Notes: a model not told the origin generated them from the letters alone. Positions 46,191 through 55,966 are shown, counted from the stretch's first letter. The stretch: 64,000 bases of DNA from Mycolicibacterium alvei (GCF_010727325.1 NZ_AP022565.1:4464001-4528000); one strand, 5' to 3'. Program-made: numbers and translations.

Positions 46191-47241
46191 TTCGCATGAG
46201 TCAAATCCCGTGCGCACCGGGATTCTCGGCATCTTCGTGGTGGCGTGCCTGGTCCTGGTGTCGTTCGGTTATACCGGCCTGCCGTTCTTCCCGCAGGGCA
46301 AGCAGTTCGAGGCCTACTTCAGCGATGCCGGTGGCATCTCGCCGGGCAACGACGTCAACATCTCGGGCATCACGGTCGGGAAGGTCACCGGGATCGCCCT
46401 GGCCGGCGACACCGCCAAGGTCAACTTCACCGTCAACCGCAACATCGATGTCGGCGACCAATCGCTGGTGGCGATCAAGACCGATACGGTGCTCGGCCAG
46501 AAGTCGCTTGCGGTGACCCCGAAGGGCTTCGGTACGTCGACTGTTATCCCATTGGGACGCACCACGACTCCGTACACGCTGAACACTGCGCTGCAGGACC
46601 TCGGGCAGAACGCCAGCGAGTTGGACAAGCCGAAGTTCGAGCAGGCGCTGCAGACGCTGACCGACACGTTGCGTGACGCCACCCCGCAGCTGCGTGGTGC
46701 ACTGGACGGCGTCACGAACCTGTCCCGCACCATCAACAAGCGGGATGAGGCACTCGAGGGGCTGTTGACCCATGCCAAGCGGGTGTCGGATCTCCTGGCC
46801 AATCGGGCCGGGCAGGTCAACCAGCTGCTGACCGACGGCAATCAGCTGTTCGCCGCGCTCGATGAGCGCCGGCAGGCGCTGAGCAACTTGATCGCCGGTA
46901 TCGACGATGTGTCGCATCAGCTTTCGGGATTCGTCGCGGACAACCGCAAGGAGTTCAAGCCCGCGCTGGAGAAGCTCAATCTGGTGATGGACAACCTGCT
47001 GGAACGGCGCGAGCACATCGGCGAGGCGCTCAAACGGTTGCCAGGGTATGCCACCGCGCTCGGCGAGGTGGTGGGCTCGGGTCCGGGCTTCCAGATCAAC
47101 CTGTACGGTCTGCCGCCCGCCGGGATGGCCGAGGTGCTGCTGGACACCTACTTCCAGCCGGGCAAACTGCCTGACAGCCTGTCCGACATGTTGCGCGGTT
47201 ATATTTCCGAACGGGTTATCGTGAGGCCGAAATCGCCATGA
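46183..47241 (+). CDS. mce4C: Mce-family protein Mce4C
   Basis: A 352-residue Mce protein with the N-terminal helix GILGIFVVACLVLVSFG, MlaD domain (FSDAGGISPGNDVNISGITVGKV, DTVLGQKSLAVTP) and coiled stalk (HAKRVSDLLANRAGQVNQLL). The ATG at 46183 is preferred over a GTG at 46171, which sits too close to GGGGAGG. It overlaps mce4D by ATGA. Confidence 0.94.
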   Translation: MTSSHESNPVRTGILGIFVVACLVLVSFGYTGLPFFPQGKQFEAYFSDAGGISPGNDVNISGITVGKVTGIALAGDTAKVNFTVNRNIDVGDQSLVAIKTDTVLGQKSLAVTPKGFGTSTVIPLGRTTTPYTLNTALQDLGQNASELDKPKFEQALQTLTDTLRDATPQLRGALDGVTNLSRTINKRDEALEGLLTHAKRVSDLLANRAGQVNQLLTDGNQLFAALDERRQALSNLIAGIDDVSHQLSGFVADNRKEFKPALEKLNLVMDNLLERREHIGEALKRLPGYATALGEVVGSGPGFQINLYGLPPAGMAEVLLDTYFQPGKLPDSLSDMLRGYISERVIVRPKSP

Positions 47242-48638
47242 CACAAGACAATTCGGTATCCCGCCGGAGCCGCTGGGTCCGTATCGCCCTGGCCGCGCTC
47301 CTGCTCGTGACGCTGGCGGTAGGCGTCTACCAGGTGTGGCCGTCGCGTACCGGCCCTAAGCTCACGGCCTACTTCAGCAATGCCGTCGGGATCTACCCAG
47401 GCGATGAGGTGCGGATCGTCGGCGTGCCGGTGGGCCGGATCGACTCGATCGAGCCGCGCCCGTCTGACGTCAAGATCGAGATGACCCTCGACCGCGGTAT
47501 CAAGGTGCCCGCGGACGCCAAGGCGTTGATCATTTCGCCGAACCTGGTGGCGGCGCGGTTCATTCAGCTGACGCCGGCCTACACCGAGGGCGACGAGATG
47601 GCTGCGGGCGCGTCCATCGGCCTGGACCGCACCGGTGTTCCGGTCGAATGGGACGAGGTCAAGGAGCAACTCACCCAGCTCAGTTCGCAACTCGGACCGC
47701 AGGCGAACTCGGTGCAGGGCCCGATCGCGGCGTTCGTCAACCAGGCTGCGACCACGTTCGACGGAAACGGCGACTCTTTCCGCAATGCGTTGCGTGAGCT
47801 GTCGCAAACGGCTGGACGGCTGGGCGATTCGCGTACCGACCTGTTCGGCACGGTGAAGAACCTGCAGATTCTCGTCGACGCGCTGTCCAACAGCAACGAA
47901 CAGATCGTGCAGTTCACCAATCACGTGGCGTCGGTGTCGCAGGTGCTGGCGGACAGCGCCAGTGGGCTCGACCAGACACTGGGAACGCTGAATCAAGCCC
48001 TCGGTGACGTCCGCGGTTTCCTGAACGAGAACAACGATGCGCTGATCGCCCAGGTGAGCAAGCTGGGAGAGTTCACCCAGATTCTCACCGACCACAGTGA
48101 CGACATCGAACAGATCCTGCACGTCACGCCCAACGGCCTGGCGAACTTCTACAACATCTACAACCCGGCGCAGGGCACCGTTGGCGGGCTCCTGACCCTG
48201 CCGAACTTCGCCAACCCGGTGCAGTTCCTGTGCGGTGGCAACTTCGACACCGGTACCAGCCCGGACAACTACAAGCGCGCCGAGATCTGCCGGCAGCGGA
48301 TGGCGCCGGTGCTGCGTCGCATCACGATGAACTATCCGCCGATGATGTTCCATCCCGTCAACAGCATCACCGCCTACAAGGGGCAGATCATCTACGACAC
48401 CCCCGGAACTGAAGCAAAGGCGCAGACGCCGGTGCCGTACCTGCAGTGGCAGAACGCTCCCGGCGTGACCCCGCCGCAGATCCCGGCGGACGCAACATTG
48501 AGCTCGTTGGTTCTGCCGCCTGACGCGCCCGCGTCAGCACCCGGAGCGGGCGTGGGTCCCGCACCCGGACCTGCGGGTGCTCCGGAGCCCGTGGCCGCAC
48601 CTGCGCCGATGCCAGCCGAGGCTGGTGCCGGCGGATGA
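47238..48638 (+). CDS. mce4D: Mce-family protein Mce4D
   Basis: A 466-residue Mce protein with membrane helix (about 14-34), MlaD domain (FSNAVGIYPGDEVRIVGVPVGRID), long helical stalk and a C-terminal Ala/Pro-rich tail (about 425-466) that probably crosses the cell-wall layer. It overlaps mce4E by ATGA. Length and tail agree with Rv3496c. Confidence 0.95.
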   Translation: MTQDNSVSRRSRWVRIALAALLLVTLAVGVYQVWPSRTGPKLTAYFSNAVGIYPGDEVRIVGVPVGRIDSIEPRPSDVKIEMTLDRGIKVPADAKALIISPNLVAARFIQLTPAYTEGDEMAAGASIGLDRTGVPVEWDEVKEQLTQLSSQLGPQANSVQGPIAAFVNQAATTFDGNGDSFRNALRELSQTAGRLGDSRTDLFGTVKNLQILVDALSNSNEQIVQFTNHVASVSQVLADSASGLDQTLGTLNQALGDVRGFLNENNDALIAQVSKLGEFTQILTDHSDDIEQILHVTPNGLANFYNIYNPAQGTVGGLLTLPNFANPVQFLCGGNFDTGTSPDNYKRAEICRQRMAPVLRRITMNYPPMMFHPVNSITAYKGQIIYDTPGTEAKAQTPVPYLQWQNAPGVTPPQIPADATLSSLVLPPDAPASAPGAGVGPAPGPAGAPEPVAAPAPMPAEAGAGG

Positions 48639-49831
48639 TGAGGGGTAAAGCATTGAGGGGTAAGGCATCCCGGATCGGCGGTCGCACCCTGGCGATCGGC
48701 AGTGGCGCCATGCTGTTGGCCGGCTGCCAGTTCGGCGGTCTCAACTCGCTGAACATGCCCGGTACCGCCGGGCACGGGTCCGGCTCCTACACCGTCACGG
48801 TGCAGTTGCCCGACGTGGCGACCCTGCCGCAGAACTCGCCGGTGATGGTCCACGACGTCACCGTCGGCAGCGTGTCGGGTGTGGATGCGGCCCAGCGCCC
48901 GGACGGCACCTTCTATGCGGCGGTGCAACTGTCGCTGAATGGTGACGTGAAGCTCCCGGAGAATGCCGTTGCGCGGGTGGCCCAGACGTCACTGCTCGGG
49001 TCCCAGCACATTGCGCTGTCCGACCCGGTCGATGAGCCTCCGCAGGGGCAGCTGCGCCAGGGGTCCAACATCTCGCTGGATCAGACTGGTCGGTACCCCA
49101 CCACCGAAGAGGTGTTGTCCTCGCTGGGCATGGTGGTCAACAAGGGCAATCTCGGTGCGCTGCAGGACATCACCGATGAGGCCTACGCGGCCGTCGCCGG
49201 GCGGGCCGGCACCTTCACCGACCTGATCCCGCGGCTGGCCGAGCTGACCGCGTCACTGGACCAGCAGACCGGTGACATCATCGCGGCTGCCGACGGGCTG
49301 AACCGGTTCGCGTCGATCCTGGCCCGCAGCCAGGACAACCTGGGCCGCACGCTCGACACGCTGCCCGGCGCGCTCAAGGTGCTCAACGACAACCGGTCCA
49401 ACATCGTCGACGCGTTCACCGCCCTGCGTGGCTTCGCCGAGGTCGGTTCGCGGATCCTGTCGCAGACCAAGGACGATTTCGCGGCCGATCTCAAGGATCT
49501 CTATCCGGTGATCAAGGCGCTCAACGACAACGCCGACGACTTCATCAAGGACCTGGAGTTCCTTCCGACGTTCCCGTTCCACTACAAGTACCTGCGTCAG
49601 GCGGTGCGGGGTGACTACCTGAACGTGTACGTCACCTTCGACCTGACGCTGCGCCGGTTCGGTGAGTCGATCTTCACCACTGGGGCCTTCGACCCGAACA
49701 TGCAGCACCTCAGCGAGGTGATCACTCCGCCAGACTTCCTGACCGGGGCGATGGCCAACCTGTCCGGCCAGGCCGCCGATCCGTTCAAGGTCCCGGCCGG
49801 AACCGCCACCCAGCACGAGGAGAAGCCGTAG
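48635..49831 (+). CDS. mce4E: Mce-family lipoprotein Mce4E (LprN)
   Basis: A 398-residue Mce protein. Instead of a plain membrane anchor it has a lipoprotein signal with lipobox LLAGC (Cys31), as E-type Mce subunits do. The MlaD domain (LPQNSPVMVHDVTVGSVSGV, ARVAQTSLLGSQHIALSDP) and a helical stalk follow. Its lipid anchor sets it apart from the other five subunits of the hexamer. Confidence 0.95.
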   Translation: MMRGKALRGKASRIGGRTLAIGSGAMLLAGCQFGGLNSLNMPGTAGHGSGSYTVTVQLPDVATLPQNSPVMVHDVTVGSVSGVDAAQRPDGTFYAAVQLSLNGDVKLPENAVARVAQTSLLGSQHIALSDPVDEPPQGQLRQGSNISLDQTGRYPTTEEVLSSLGMVVNKGNLGALQDITDEAYAAVAGRAGTFTDLIPRLAELTASLDQQTGDIIAAADGLNRFASILARSQDNLGRTLDTLPGALKVLNDNRSNIVDAFTALRGFAEVGSRILSQTKDDFAADLKDLYPVIKALNDNADDFIKDLEFLPTFPFHYKYLRQAVRGDYLNVYVTFDLTLRRFGESIFTTGAFDPNMQHLSEVITPPDFLTGAMANLSGQAADPFKVPAGTATQHEEKP

Positions 49832-51520
49832 ATGATCGACCGGCTCACCCGTATGCAGCTGATGATCTTCGCGGTCGTCACGGTGCTCACCGTGGGTGCC
49901 ATCTCGCTGTTCTATCTGCACCTGCCCGCTGCAGTGGGTATCGGCACCTATCACGTCAACGCCAACTTCCTGGCCGGTGGCGGGATCTACCAGAACGCCA
50001 ACGTCACCTACCGTGGCGTCACGGTGGGACGGGTGGATTCGGTGGGCCTGGCCCCCGATGGTGTGGTCGCCAAGATGGCGCTCAACAGCAGTACGGCGAT
50101 ACCTGACAACGTCGTCGCCACGGTCAAGAGCGTTTCGGCGGTCGGTGAGCAGTACATCGATCTGGTTCCGCCGGAGTCACCGTCGACCAACAAGCTGCGC
50201 AATGGCGCCAGCATCGAACAGCGGAACACCCGGGTCGGCCAGGATATCGCCGGGATGCTGCACGAAGCCGACACCCTGGTCACCAGCATCGGCAACAGCC
50301 GGCTGCAGGATCTGCTGCGTGAGACGTTCAAGGCGTTCAACGGGTCGGGTCCCGAGCTCGCCCGGCTGATCGAATCCTCACGCCTGCTGATCGACGAGGC
50401 CAATGCCAACTACGGCCAGACCACTCAGCTGATCGACCAGGCCGGGCCGTTCCTGGAGGCCCAGATACGCAGCGGTGACAACATCCGGTCGCTCGCCGAC
50501 GGGCTGGCCCGGTTCACCGGCGAGGTGAACAAGGCCGACCCGCAGCTGCGCGCCACCCTCAAGACCGTTCCGGGCGCCACCGAGGCGGCCAACACCGCGT
50601 TCACCGGTATCCGGCCGACATTCCCGATTCTGGCAGCCAACCTGGCCAACTTCGGCCGCATCGGGGTGATCTACAGCAAGTCGATCGAGCAGGCGCTGGT
50701 GATCTTCCCGGCGCTGATCTCTGCGCTGAACACCGTTGCCGGCGGGGCACCTGCCGACGAGGGCGCCAAGCTGGACTTCAAGATCCACCTGCAGGACCCA
50801 CCGCCGTGCAATACCGGCTTCATTCCGGCGACCCAGATCCGGTCACCGGCCGATGAGACACTGCGCGAGCTTCCGCCCGATCTGTACTGCAAGACCGCGC
50901 AGAATGACCCTGCGGTGGTGCGCGGTGCACGCAACTACCCGTGCATGGAGTTCCCCGGAAAGCGGGCACCCACGATTCAGCTGTGCCGCGATCCCAAGGG
51001 CTATGTGCCATTGGGCAGCAACCCGTGGCGCGGCCCGCCGGTTCCGTACGGCACGCCGATCGAGGACGGGCGGAACATCCTGCCGCCCAACAAGTTCCCG
51101 AACATCCCGCCGCAGGTCGACCCGGATCCGGGCCCACCGGCCGTGCATCTACCGCCCGGGGTCGAACCCGGACCCGGCCCGGCGCCGCATGCGCCGTTCC
51201 CGCTGCCGGTGCCGCCGAACGAGCCGGGAACGCCCCCGGCGCCGTGGCCGTACTTCGCGCCGCCGGACCAGGTCGTGCCGCCGTATGGTCGGACACCTCC
51301 GCCCGCGGCAGAAGCACCTGCCCCCGCGCCGGGATCGGATGCGCCACTACCGGCCGAGGCACCACCTCTGGCCAGCCCGGCTGGGATCGGCACCTACGAT
51401 CAACACAGTGGGGTCTTCGCTGGAGCTGATGGAGGCACGGGTGTGTATGCAGCCGGCGCCGACGATCTGGCTCCCGCGGAGACCTGGGTAGACCTGATGT
51501 TGGATCCAAGGCAGGCTTGA
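49832..51520 (+). CDS. mce4F: Mce-family protein Mce4F
   Basis: A 562-residue Mce protein that starts directly after the mce4E stop. N-terminal helix (about 8-30), MlaD domain (FLAGGGIYQNANVTYRGVTVGRVD, VKSVSAVGEQYIDLVPP), stalk to about 320, then a cysteine-containing region and a long Pro-rich C-terminal tail (about 395-515, many PG and PP pairs). The tail is probably cell-wall spanning. Last Mce subunit; its stop overlaps the mas4A start by one base. Confidence 0.95.
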   Translation: MIDRLTRMQLMIFAVVTVLTVGAISLFYLHLPAAVGIGTYHVNANFLAGGGIYQNANVTYRGVTVGRVDSVGLAPDGVVAKMALNSSTAIPDNVVATVKSVSAVGEQYIDLVPPESPSTNKLRNGASIEQRNTRVGQDIAGMLHEADTLVTSIGNSRLQDLLRETFKAFNGSGPELARLIESSRLLIDEANANYGQTTQLIDQAGPFLEAQIRSGDNIRSLADGLARFTGEVNKADPQLRATLKTVPGATEAANTAFTGIRPTFPILAANLANFGRIGVIYSKSIEQALVIFPALISALNTVAGGAPADEGAKLDFKIHLQDPPPCNTGFIPATQIRSPADETLRELPPDLYCKTAQNDPAVVRGARNYPCMEFPGKRAPTIQLCRDPKGYVPLGSNPWRGPPVPYGTPIEDGRNILPPNKFPNIPPQVDPDPGPPAVHLPPGVEPGPGPAPHAPFPLPVPPNEPGTPPAPWPYFAPPDQVVPPYGRTPPPAAEAPAPAPGSDAPLPAEAPPLASPAGIGTYDQHSGVFAGADGGTGVYAAGADDLAPAETWVDLMLDPRQA

Positions 51521-52215
51521 TGACTGAAGAAACGGCCTCGAACCCGAGGCCGGTGCGTAGGCGCGCGTCCAGGGCGGCCGGCCCGACCGGGGCCGCTGCC
51601 GACGAGGTGACCACAACCACGGTGCTGGGCGGATCCTCGCTCGGCACGGTGTCCAGGGCATCGAAACCCACGCCGCTCAAGGCGCCGGCCCGGCGGCGGT
51701 CTCACCGCACACTGGTGGCGCTGGTCGCGGCGGCGGTGCTGGGTGTGGCGACCGTGACGGTGGGTGCGCTGTCCTACGTGATGTTCGGTCAGCAGCGGAC
51801 CGTGGACGCGGTGCAGGCCCGCGACGAGAGCTTCGTCGACACCGGCAAGCAGACCGTGATCAACATGTTCAGCTATACGCAGGACACGATCGACGAGAGC
51901 GTGAACCGCTTCATCGACGGCACCAGCGGCCCACTGCGCGACATGATGAGTCAGGGGAGCAACGCCGACAATCTCAAGGCGTTGTTCCGCGACACCAATG
52001 CCAGCTCTGAGGCTGTGATCAACGGCGCGGCGCTGGAGAAGGTCGACGAGATCGCCGGGAATGCCTCGGTACTGGTGGCGGTGCGCGTCACCGTCACCGA
52101 CGTGGATGGCGTCAATTCACCGACCCGCCCGTACCGGCTGCGGGTGATCGTGCACGAGGACGACAACGGGCACATGACCGGATACGACCTCAAGTACCCC
52201 GACGGTGGAAACTAA
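51520..52215 (+). CDS. mas4A: Mce-associated membrane protein Mas4A
   Basis: A 231-residue protein with a basic, disordered N-terminus (about 1-60), one membrane helix (VALVAAAVLGVATVTVGALSYV, about 66-88) and an NTF2-like extracytoplasmic domain. It corresponds to Rv3493c. Mas proteins stabilise or assist Mce complexes. The ATG overlapping the mce4F stop was chosen; a TTG three bases earlier is possible. Confidence 0.9.
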   Translation: MTEETASNPRPVRRRASRAAGPTGAAADEVTTTTVLGGSSLGTVSRASKPTPLKAPARRRSHRTLVALVAAAVLGVATVTVGALSYVMFGQQRTVDAVQARDESFVDTGKQTVINMFSYTQDTIDESVNRFIDGTSGPLRDMMSQGSNADNLKALFRDTNASSEAVINGAALEKVDEIAGNASVLVAVRVTVTDVDGVNSPTRPYRLRVIVHEDDNGHMTGYDLKYPDGGN

Positions 52216-52218
52216 CTG

Positions 52219-52704
52219 ATGCGCTCTAAACTCTCTGCCCTGCTGATCTGCCTGCTGGCGGTGGCTTTCGTCGCGTTCGCCGGAATCGGTGGCTCGCTGT
52301 TCTGGAATGGTGTGGTGCAACGCGGGCAGGAAGCCACCAGGAGTGCGTTGCCTGGAATGGCAGCCGAGCAGATCCCGAAGGTCTTCGGCTACGACTTTCA
52401 GACTGTCGAACGCAGCCTGATGGAGACCTACCCGCTGCTCGCCCCGGACTTCCGGAGTCAGTTCCAGCAGGATGCGGCCGCCAAGGTGATTCCCGAAGCA
52501 CGCAAGCGTCAACTGGTGGTCCAGATCAGCGTCGTCGGTGTCGGCGTGATGACCGCGCAGCGCGACTCCGGATCAGTGCTGGTGTACATGAACCGCACGG
52601 TCACCGACAAATCCCGCCAGCCGCTGTATGACGGCAGCCGGCTGCGCGTCGACTACCGCAAGATCGACGGGAACTGGCTGATCAACGGGATCAACCCGAT
52701 CTAG
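52219..52704 (+). CDS. mas4B: Mce-associated membrane protein Mas4B
   Basis: A 161-residue protein with an N-terminal helix (about 7-28) and a small NTF2-like domain ending RLRVDYRKIDGNWLINGINPI, equal to Rv3492c. It is the last gene of the mce4 operon and lies convergent to otsA. Only a short 5-bp hairpin (around 52726-52739) is seen between them. Confidence 0.9.
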   Translation: MRSKLSALLICLLAVAFVAFAGIGGSLFWNGVVQRGQEATRSALPGMAAEQIPKVFGYDFQTVERSLMETYPLLAPDFRSQFQQDAAAKVIPEARKRQLVVQISVVGVGVMTAQRDSGSVLVYMNRTVTDKSRQPLYDGSRLRVDYRKIDGNWLINGINPI

Positions 52705-52742
52705 GTGTAACTCCTCGGCAGGCCGTCGGCGTCAGCGCCGCA

Positions 52743-54224
52743 TCACGAGTTGTTCGTGAGGGTGCCGTCGTTGGGCTGTGCCGTCGCCAGCGCGTCGAGG
52801 AATGCACGCGCCCAGCGGTCGACATCGTGGGCGAGCACCTGGCGACGCAACGCGCGCATCCGCCGTCGTCCCTCCTCGGGGCTCTGGTTGAGCGCTGCCT
52901 CGATCGCGTCCTTGACGCCCTCGAGATGATGCGGGTTGGTCAGGTAGGCCGAGCGCAGCTCGGCGGCCGCCCCGGTGAACTCGGACAGCACCAGCGCGCC
53001 ACCGAGGTCGTTGCGGCAGGCCACGTACTCCTTGGCGACCAGGTTCATCCCGTCGCGCAGCGGGGTGACCAGCATGACGTCGGCTGCGACGAAGAACGCG
53101 ATCAGCTCGTCGCGTGGCACCGGACGGTGCAGATAGTGCACCAACGGGTGGCCGACCTCGCCGTACTCGCCGTTGATGTGCCCCACCTGGCGCTCGATGT
53201 CCTCACGCATCACCTTGTAGCTCTCGACGCGCTCGCGGCTGGGTGTGGCCAGCTGTACCAGGACGGTGTCGTCGCGTTTGACCCGTCCTTCTGCGAGCAG
53301 CTCAGAGAATGCGCGCAGGCGGACGTCGATGCCCTTGGTGTAGTCCAGTCGGTCGACGCCGAGCAGGATCTTGCGAGGGTTGCCGAGCTCGGCGCGGATC
53401 TGCCGGGCCCGTTGCCGGACCGCCCGCTTGCGGGCCTTGGTGTCCAGATCGGCCGAGTCGATCGAGATGGGGAACGCGCCAACCTTGACGGTGCGGAAGC
53501 CGTAGGAGATCTCGCCGAAGCGTGACCGGACACCGATCGAGGCGCGTGAGGTGTTCGCCCCGACCAGGCGTCGGGCCAGGACCAGGAAGTTCTGAGCGCC
53601 GCCGGGCAGGTGGAACCCGACCAGGTCGGCTCCGAGGAGGCCCTCGACGATCTCCGTGCGCCACGGCATCTGCATGAACAGCTCGACCGGAGGAAAAGGG
53701 ATGTGCAGAAAGAAACCGATCGTGACATCGGGACGCAGCATGCGCAGCATCTTGGGGACGAGCTGCAGCTGATAGTCCTGGATCCAGACCGTGGCACCGG
53801 GCGCGGCCGCCCGGGCGGTGGCCTCGGCGAACCGCCGGTTCACCTCGACGTAGCTGTCCCACCATTCGCGGTGGTATTCGGGCTTGACGATGAGGTCGTG
53901 ATAGAGCGGCCACAGGGTGGCGTTCGAGAACCCCTCGTAGTAGTCCGCGACATCCTGGGCGGACAGCTGCACCGGGAAAAGCTGGACGTCCTCCTCGACG
54001 ATGGGCTCCTCGCCGCTGTCGGGGATTCCGGCCCAGCCGATCCAGGCGCCGCGTCGTTTGCGTAGCAGCGGCTCCAATGCGGTGACCAGGCCGCCGGGGC
54101 TGCGTTTGAAGGTCGTGCTGCCATCCGGCAACCGCTCCATGTCGATGGGCAGCCGGTTGGCGACCACGACGAAGTCGGAGTTACCGGAGGCGGAGGCGGC
54201 CCTGGGGCCGCTCTCCGGGGTCAT
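52743..54224 (-). CDS. otsA: Trehalose-6-phosphate synthase OtsA
   Basis: A 493-residue GT20 glycosyltransferase: [12 protein letters not shown] at the start, [46 protein letters not shown] (nucleotide-sugar region), [16 protein letters not shown] and [13 protein letters not shown]. It joins a nucleoside-diphosphate glucose to glucose-6-phosphate, giving trehalose-6-phosphate in the cytosol. Its ATG directly follows the TAG of the small gene upstream, so the two are translationally coupled. The same otsA/mce4 neighbourhood occurs in M. tuberculosis (Rv3490). Confidence 0.96.
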   Translation of the reverse strand: MTPESGPRAASASGNSDFVVVANRLPIDMERLPDGSTTFKRSPGGLVTALEPLLRKRRGAWIGWAGIPDSGEEPIVEEDVQLFPVQLSAQDVADYYEGFSNATLWPLYHDLIVKPEYHREWWDSYVEVNRRFAEATARAAAPGATVWIQDYQLQLVPKMLRMLRPDVTIGFFLHIPFPPVELFMQMPWRTEIVEGLLGADLVGFHLPGGAQNFLVLARRLVGANTSRASIGVRSRFGEISYGFRTVKVGAFPISIDSADLDTKARKRAVRQRARQIRAELGNPRKILLGVDRLDYTKGIDVRLRAFSELLAEGRVKRDDTVLVQLATPSRERVESYKVMREDIERQVGHINGEYGEVGHPLVHYLHRPVPRDELIAFFVAADVMLVTPLRDGMNLVAKEYVACRNDLGGALVLSEFTGAAAELRSAYLTNPHHLEGVKDAIEAALNQSPEEGRRRMRALRRQVLAHDVDRWARAFLDALATAQPNDGTLTNNS

Positions 54225-54389
54225 CTAGGCCTCGTTCTTCGAGGGTCCAATGCCGAGCATCGACAGGAACATCCGGCATTCGTCGGCGTCGGTGGCGTAG
54301 GTGGCCACCACGCGACGGGCCTGGCGGGCGGTGGTGTCGGCGAGTGGCTCGACGTCGTCCATGTCGGTGGTGTCAGTTTTTGCAGGCAT
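54225..54389 (-). CDS. 54-residue conserved small protein upstream of otsA (Rv3489-like)
   Basis: A 54-residue acidic protein beginning MPAKTDTTDMDDVEPL and ending GIGPSKNEA. It has an internal segment ARQARRVVATYATDADE and one cysteine in DECRMFLSMLGIG. Its TAG abuts the otsA ATG (TAGATG), so it is co-translated. Length and place equal Rv3489 of M. tuberculosis, a conserved hypothetical protein. No domain is recognised; a regulatory or accessory role to OtsA is possible. Confidence 0.8.
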   Translation of the reverse strand: MPAKTDTTDMDDVEPLADTTARQARRVVATYATDADECRMFLSMLGIGPSKNEA

Positions 54390-54434
54390 GACACAACTGT
54401 AGGCGACCGGGCGCAGCCCGGTCGCCGCACGCTG

Positions 54435-54827
54435 TCAGCCGATGGAACCGTGCACCGTCGGGCTACTGCCGAAAGTCGACTCAGCGGTCACCGCCGGACC
54501 GCGGGATTGAGCTTCCTCAGCCAGGCCGATGCACTCACCGGAGTTGGCGCCGGTGCAGGGGATGGCTCCGCCTCCGCCGGGCAGATTCACCGCGGGCAGG
54601 TTGGGGTTACCCGGGATGGCACTGAACGCGCCGGGGGAGTTCGGCACGGTGTGCGGCACGCATTGCCCTGAGTAGAGATCTTCTTCTTCGCCTGAGGGGC
54701 AGGCGAACGCCGGACCGGCAGCGGGTGCAGAGACCGCGGCGATCGCCGGGGCGGCGGCCGCGGCGATCACGAAACCGCCGGCAAGGATCAGTCGTCGCAT
54801 CGAGATCGGGAAGGTCGCCATCGTCAC
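54435..54827 (-). CDS. Secreted Ibp1-like four-cysteine protein, copy 1
   Basis: A 130-residue exported protein of the mycobacterial family often labelled intersectin-EH binding protein Ibp1 (label from memory; the name implies no proven function). A signal peptide (about 1-40) is followed by CPSGEEEDLYSGQCVP, VPNSPGAFSAIPGNP and GGGAIPCTGANSGECIGLAEE. Four cysteines suggest two disulfides. The GTG start was chosen because AGAGAAAGC precedes it, as in copy 3. The C-terminus GSSPTVHGSIG is shared with copy 3. Confidence 0.8.
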   Translation of the reverse strand: MTMATFPISMRRLILAGGFVIAAAAAPAIAAVSAPAAGPAFACPSGEEEDLYSGQCVPHTVPNSPGAFSAIPGNPNLPAVNLPGGGGAIPCTGANSGECIGLAEEAQSRGPAVTAESTFGSSPTVHGSIG

Positions 54828-54927
54828 GCTTTCTCTAGTCATGCGGTTGTTGCGTTGTAGCGATCCTATGGAAGCTGGGAGAGTTCTGCATGGCTTCTAT
54901 GAGGTAGCTGGTGGGGACCTGAAGATG

Positions 54928-55260
54928 TTACGGGCTGGCGCTGAAAGTTGAGCGCGGAATGGGTCGCGGCCCCTCGGACTGGTCTTCCTCGGCCAGGCCG
55001 ATGCATTCCCCGGCGTTGTGGCCGGTGCACGGGATGGCTCCGCCTCCGCCGGGCAGGTCGACCGCCGGCATGTCCGGATTGCCGGGGATAGCGCTGAACG
55101 GGGACGGCGAATTCGGCACCAGGAACGGGGTGCACGTGGTCGTGTACACGTCCTCTTCCTCGCCGGAGGTGCAGGTTGCCTGGGCGACCGGCGCGCCGAG
55201 CAGGAGGAACAGTGCGCAGCCGACGCCGAAAAGTGCGGAGGGCGCCATGACCGATTTCAC
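54928..55260 (-). CDS. Secreted Ibp1-like four-cysteine protein, copy 2
   Basis: A 110-residue paralogue starting at GTG, with signal peptide MKSVMAPSALFGVGCALFLL (about 1-28, cut near AQA). The mature part CTSGEEEDVYTTTCTP, FSAIPGNPDMPAVDLPGGGG and CTGHNAGECIGLAEEDQ is alignable to copies 1 and 3. It lacks their shared C-terminal tail. An internal ATG at residue 5 is an alternative start. Own promoter not identified. Confidence 0.78.
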   Translation of the reverse strand: MKSVMAPSALFGVGCALFLLLGAPVAQATCTSGEEEDVYTTTCTPFLVPNSPSPFSAIPGNPDMPAVDLPGGGGAIPCTGHNAGECIGLAEEDQSEGPRPIPRSTFSASP

Positions 55261-55316
55261 GTCAGCAGTCTAGGGCTGCTGACGGTTGACTGTGCGGTGT
55301 CTGCGGTCGCGCTGTG

Positions 55317-55706
55317 TCAGCCGATGGAGCCGTGCACGGTCGGGCTGCTACCGACCGTCGACTGCGGAACCGGTTCCGGGCCCTGAGACTGCTGTTCTTC
55401 GGCCAGGCCGATGCACTGGCCGGAGTTGGCGCCGGTGCAGGGGATGGCGCCGCCGCCGTCGGGCTCGTTCACCGCGGGCACGTTGGGATTGCCTGCGATG
55501 CTGCTGAAATTGCCGGGCGAGTTCGGCACGATGTCGGGGACGCACACGTTCGTGAAGGTGTCCTCGGTTTCCCCGTTGGGGCACGAGGCCAGTGACTGCG
55601 ACGGCGTCGACAGCACCGTCAGGGCGGGGGCCGCGGCGATGGCGGCCGCGACGCCTGCCGCGACGATGAAGCGGCGGATGTGGGACAGGGAGGCAGCCAT
55701 GGTCAT
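55317..55706 (-). CDS. Secreted Ibp1-like four-cysteine protein, copy 3
   Basis: A 129-residue paralogue with signal peptide (about 1-40, ending near SLAS), then CPNGETEDTFTNVCVP, FSSIAGNPNVPAVNEPDGGG, CTGANSGQCIGLAEEQQ and C-terminal GSSPTVHGSIG identical to copy 1. The upstream AGAGAAAGC block is also shared with copy 1, so copies 1 and 3 appear to be the more recent pair, duplicated with their leaders. Confidence 0.8.
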   Translation of the reverse strand: MTMAASLSHIRRFIVAAGVAAAIAAAPALTVLSTPSQSLASCPNGETEDTFTNVCVPDIVPNSPGNFSSIAGNPNVPAVNEPDGGGAIPCTGANSGQCIGLAEEQQSQGPEPVPQSTVGSSPTVHGSIG

Positions 55707-55966
55707 GCTTTCTCTTCTGGGCCTAACGGTGTTTGCTGGTATCCGGCCGCGGTGATCCGATCAGGGTGGTTCTTGATGTCGTCGTTCCTCCGGCATTCTA
55801 CGCCTCACAAGGCTAAATCGCTGTGAAGAACATTTGGGTACGAATCGTCGGGCAGTGGGCTGTGAGGCTTCTGCGCGGTAGCTGTGATCCCGGTGTGAGC
55901 CGGGTCGCGTGATACACGTAATGTGCAGTCTGTAACTTACTTACCTTGACTAAGAGGTGGTCCGAT

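Noticed and set aside
46201-47244. 347-codon frame antisense to mce4C
   Set aside because: Mce4C is certain on the plus strand; the antisense product lacks any motif.
52720-52742. Terminator between mas4B and otsA
   Set aside because: Only a 5-bp stem (CGGCG-TCAG-CGCCG) is present, too weak to call.
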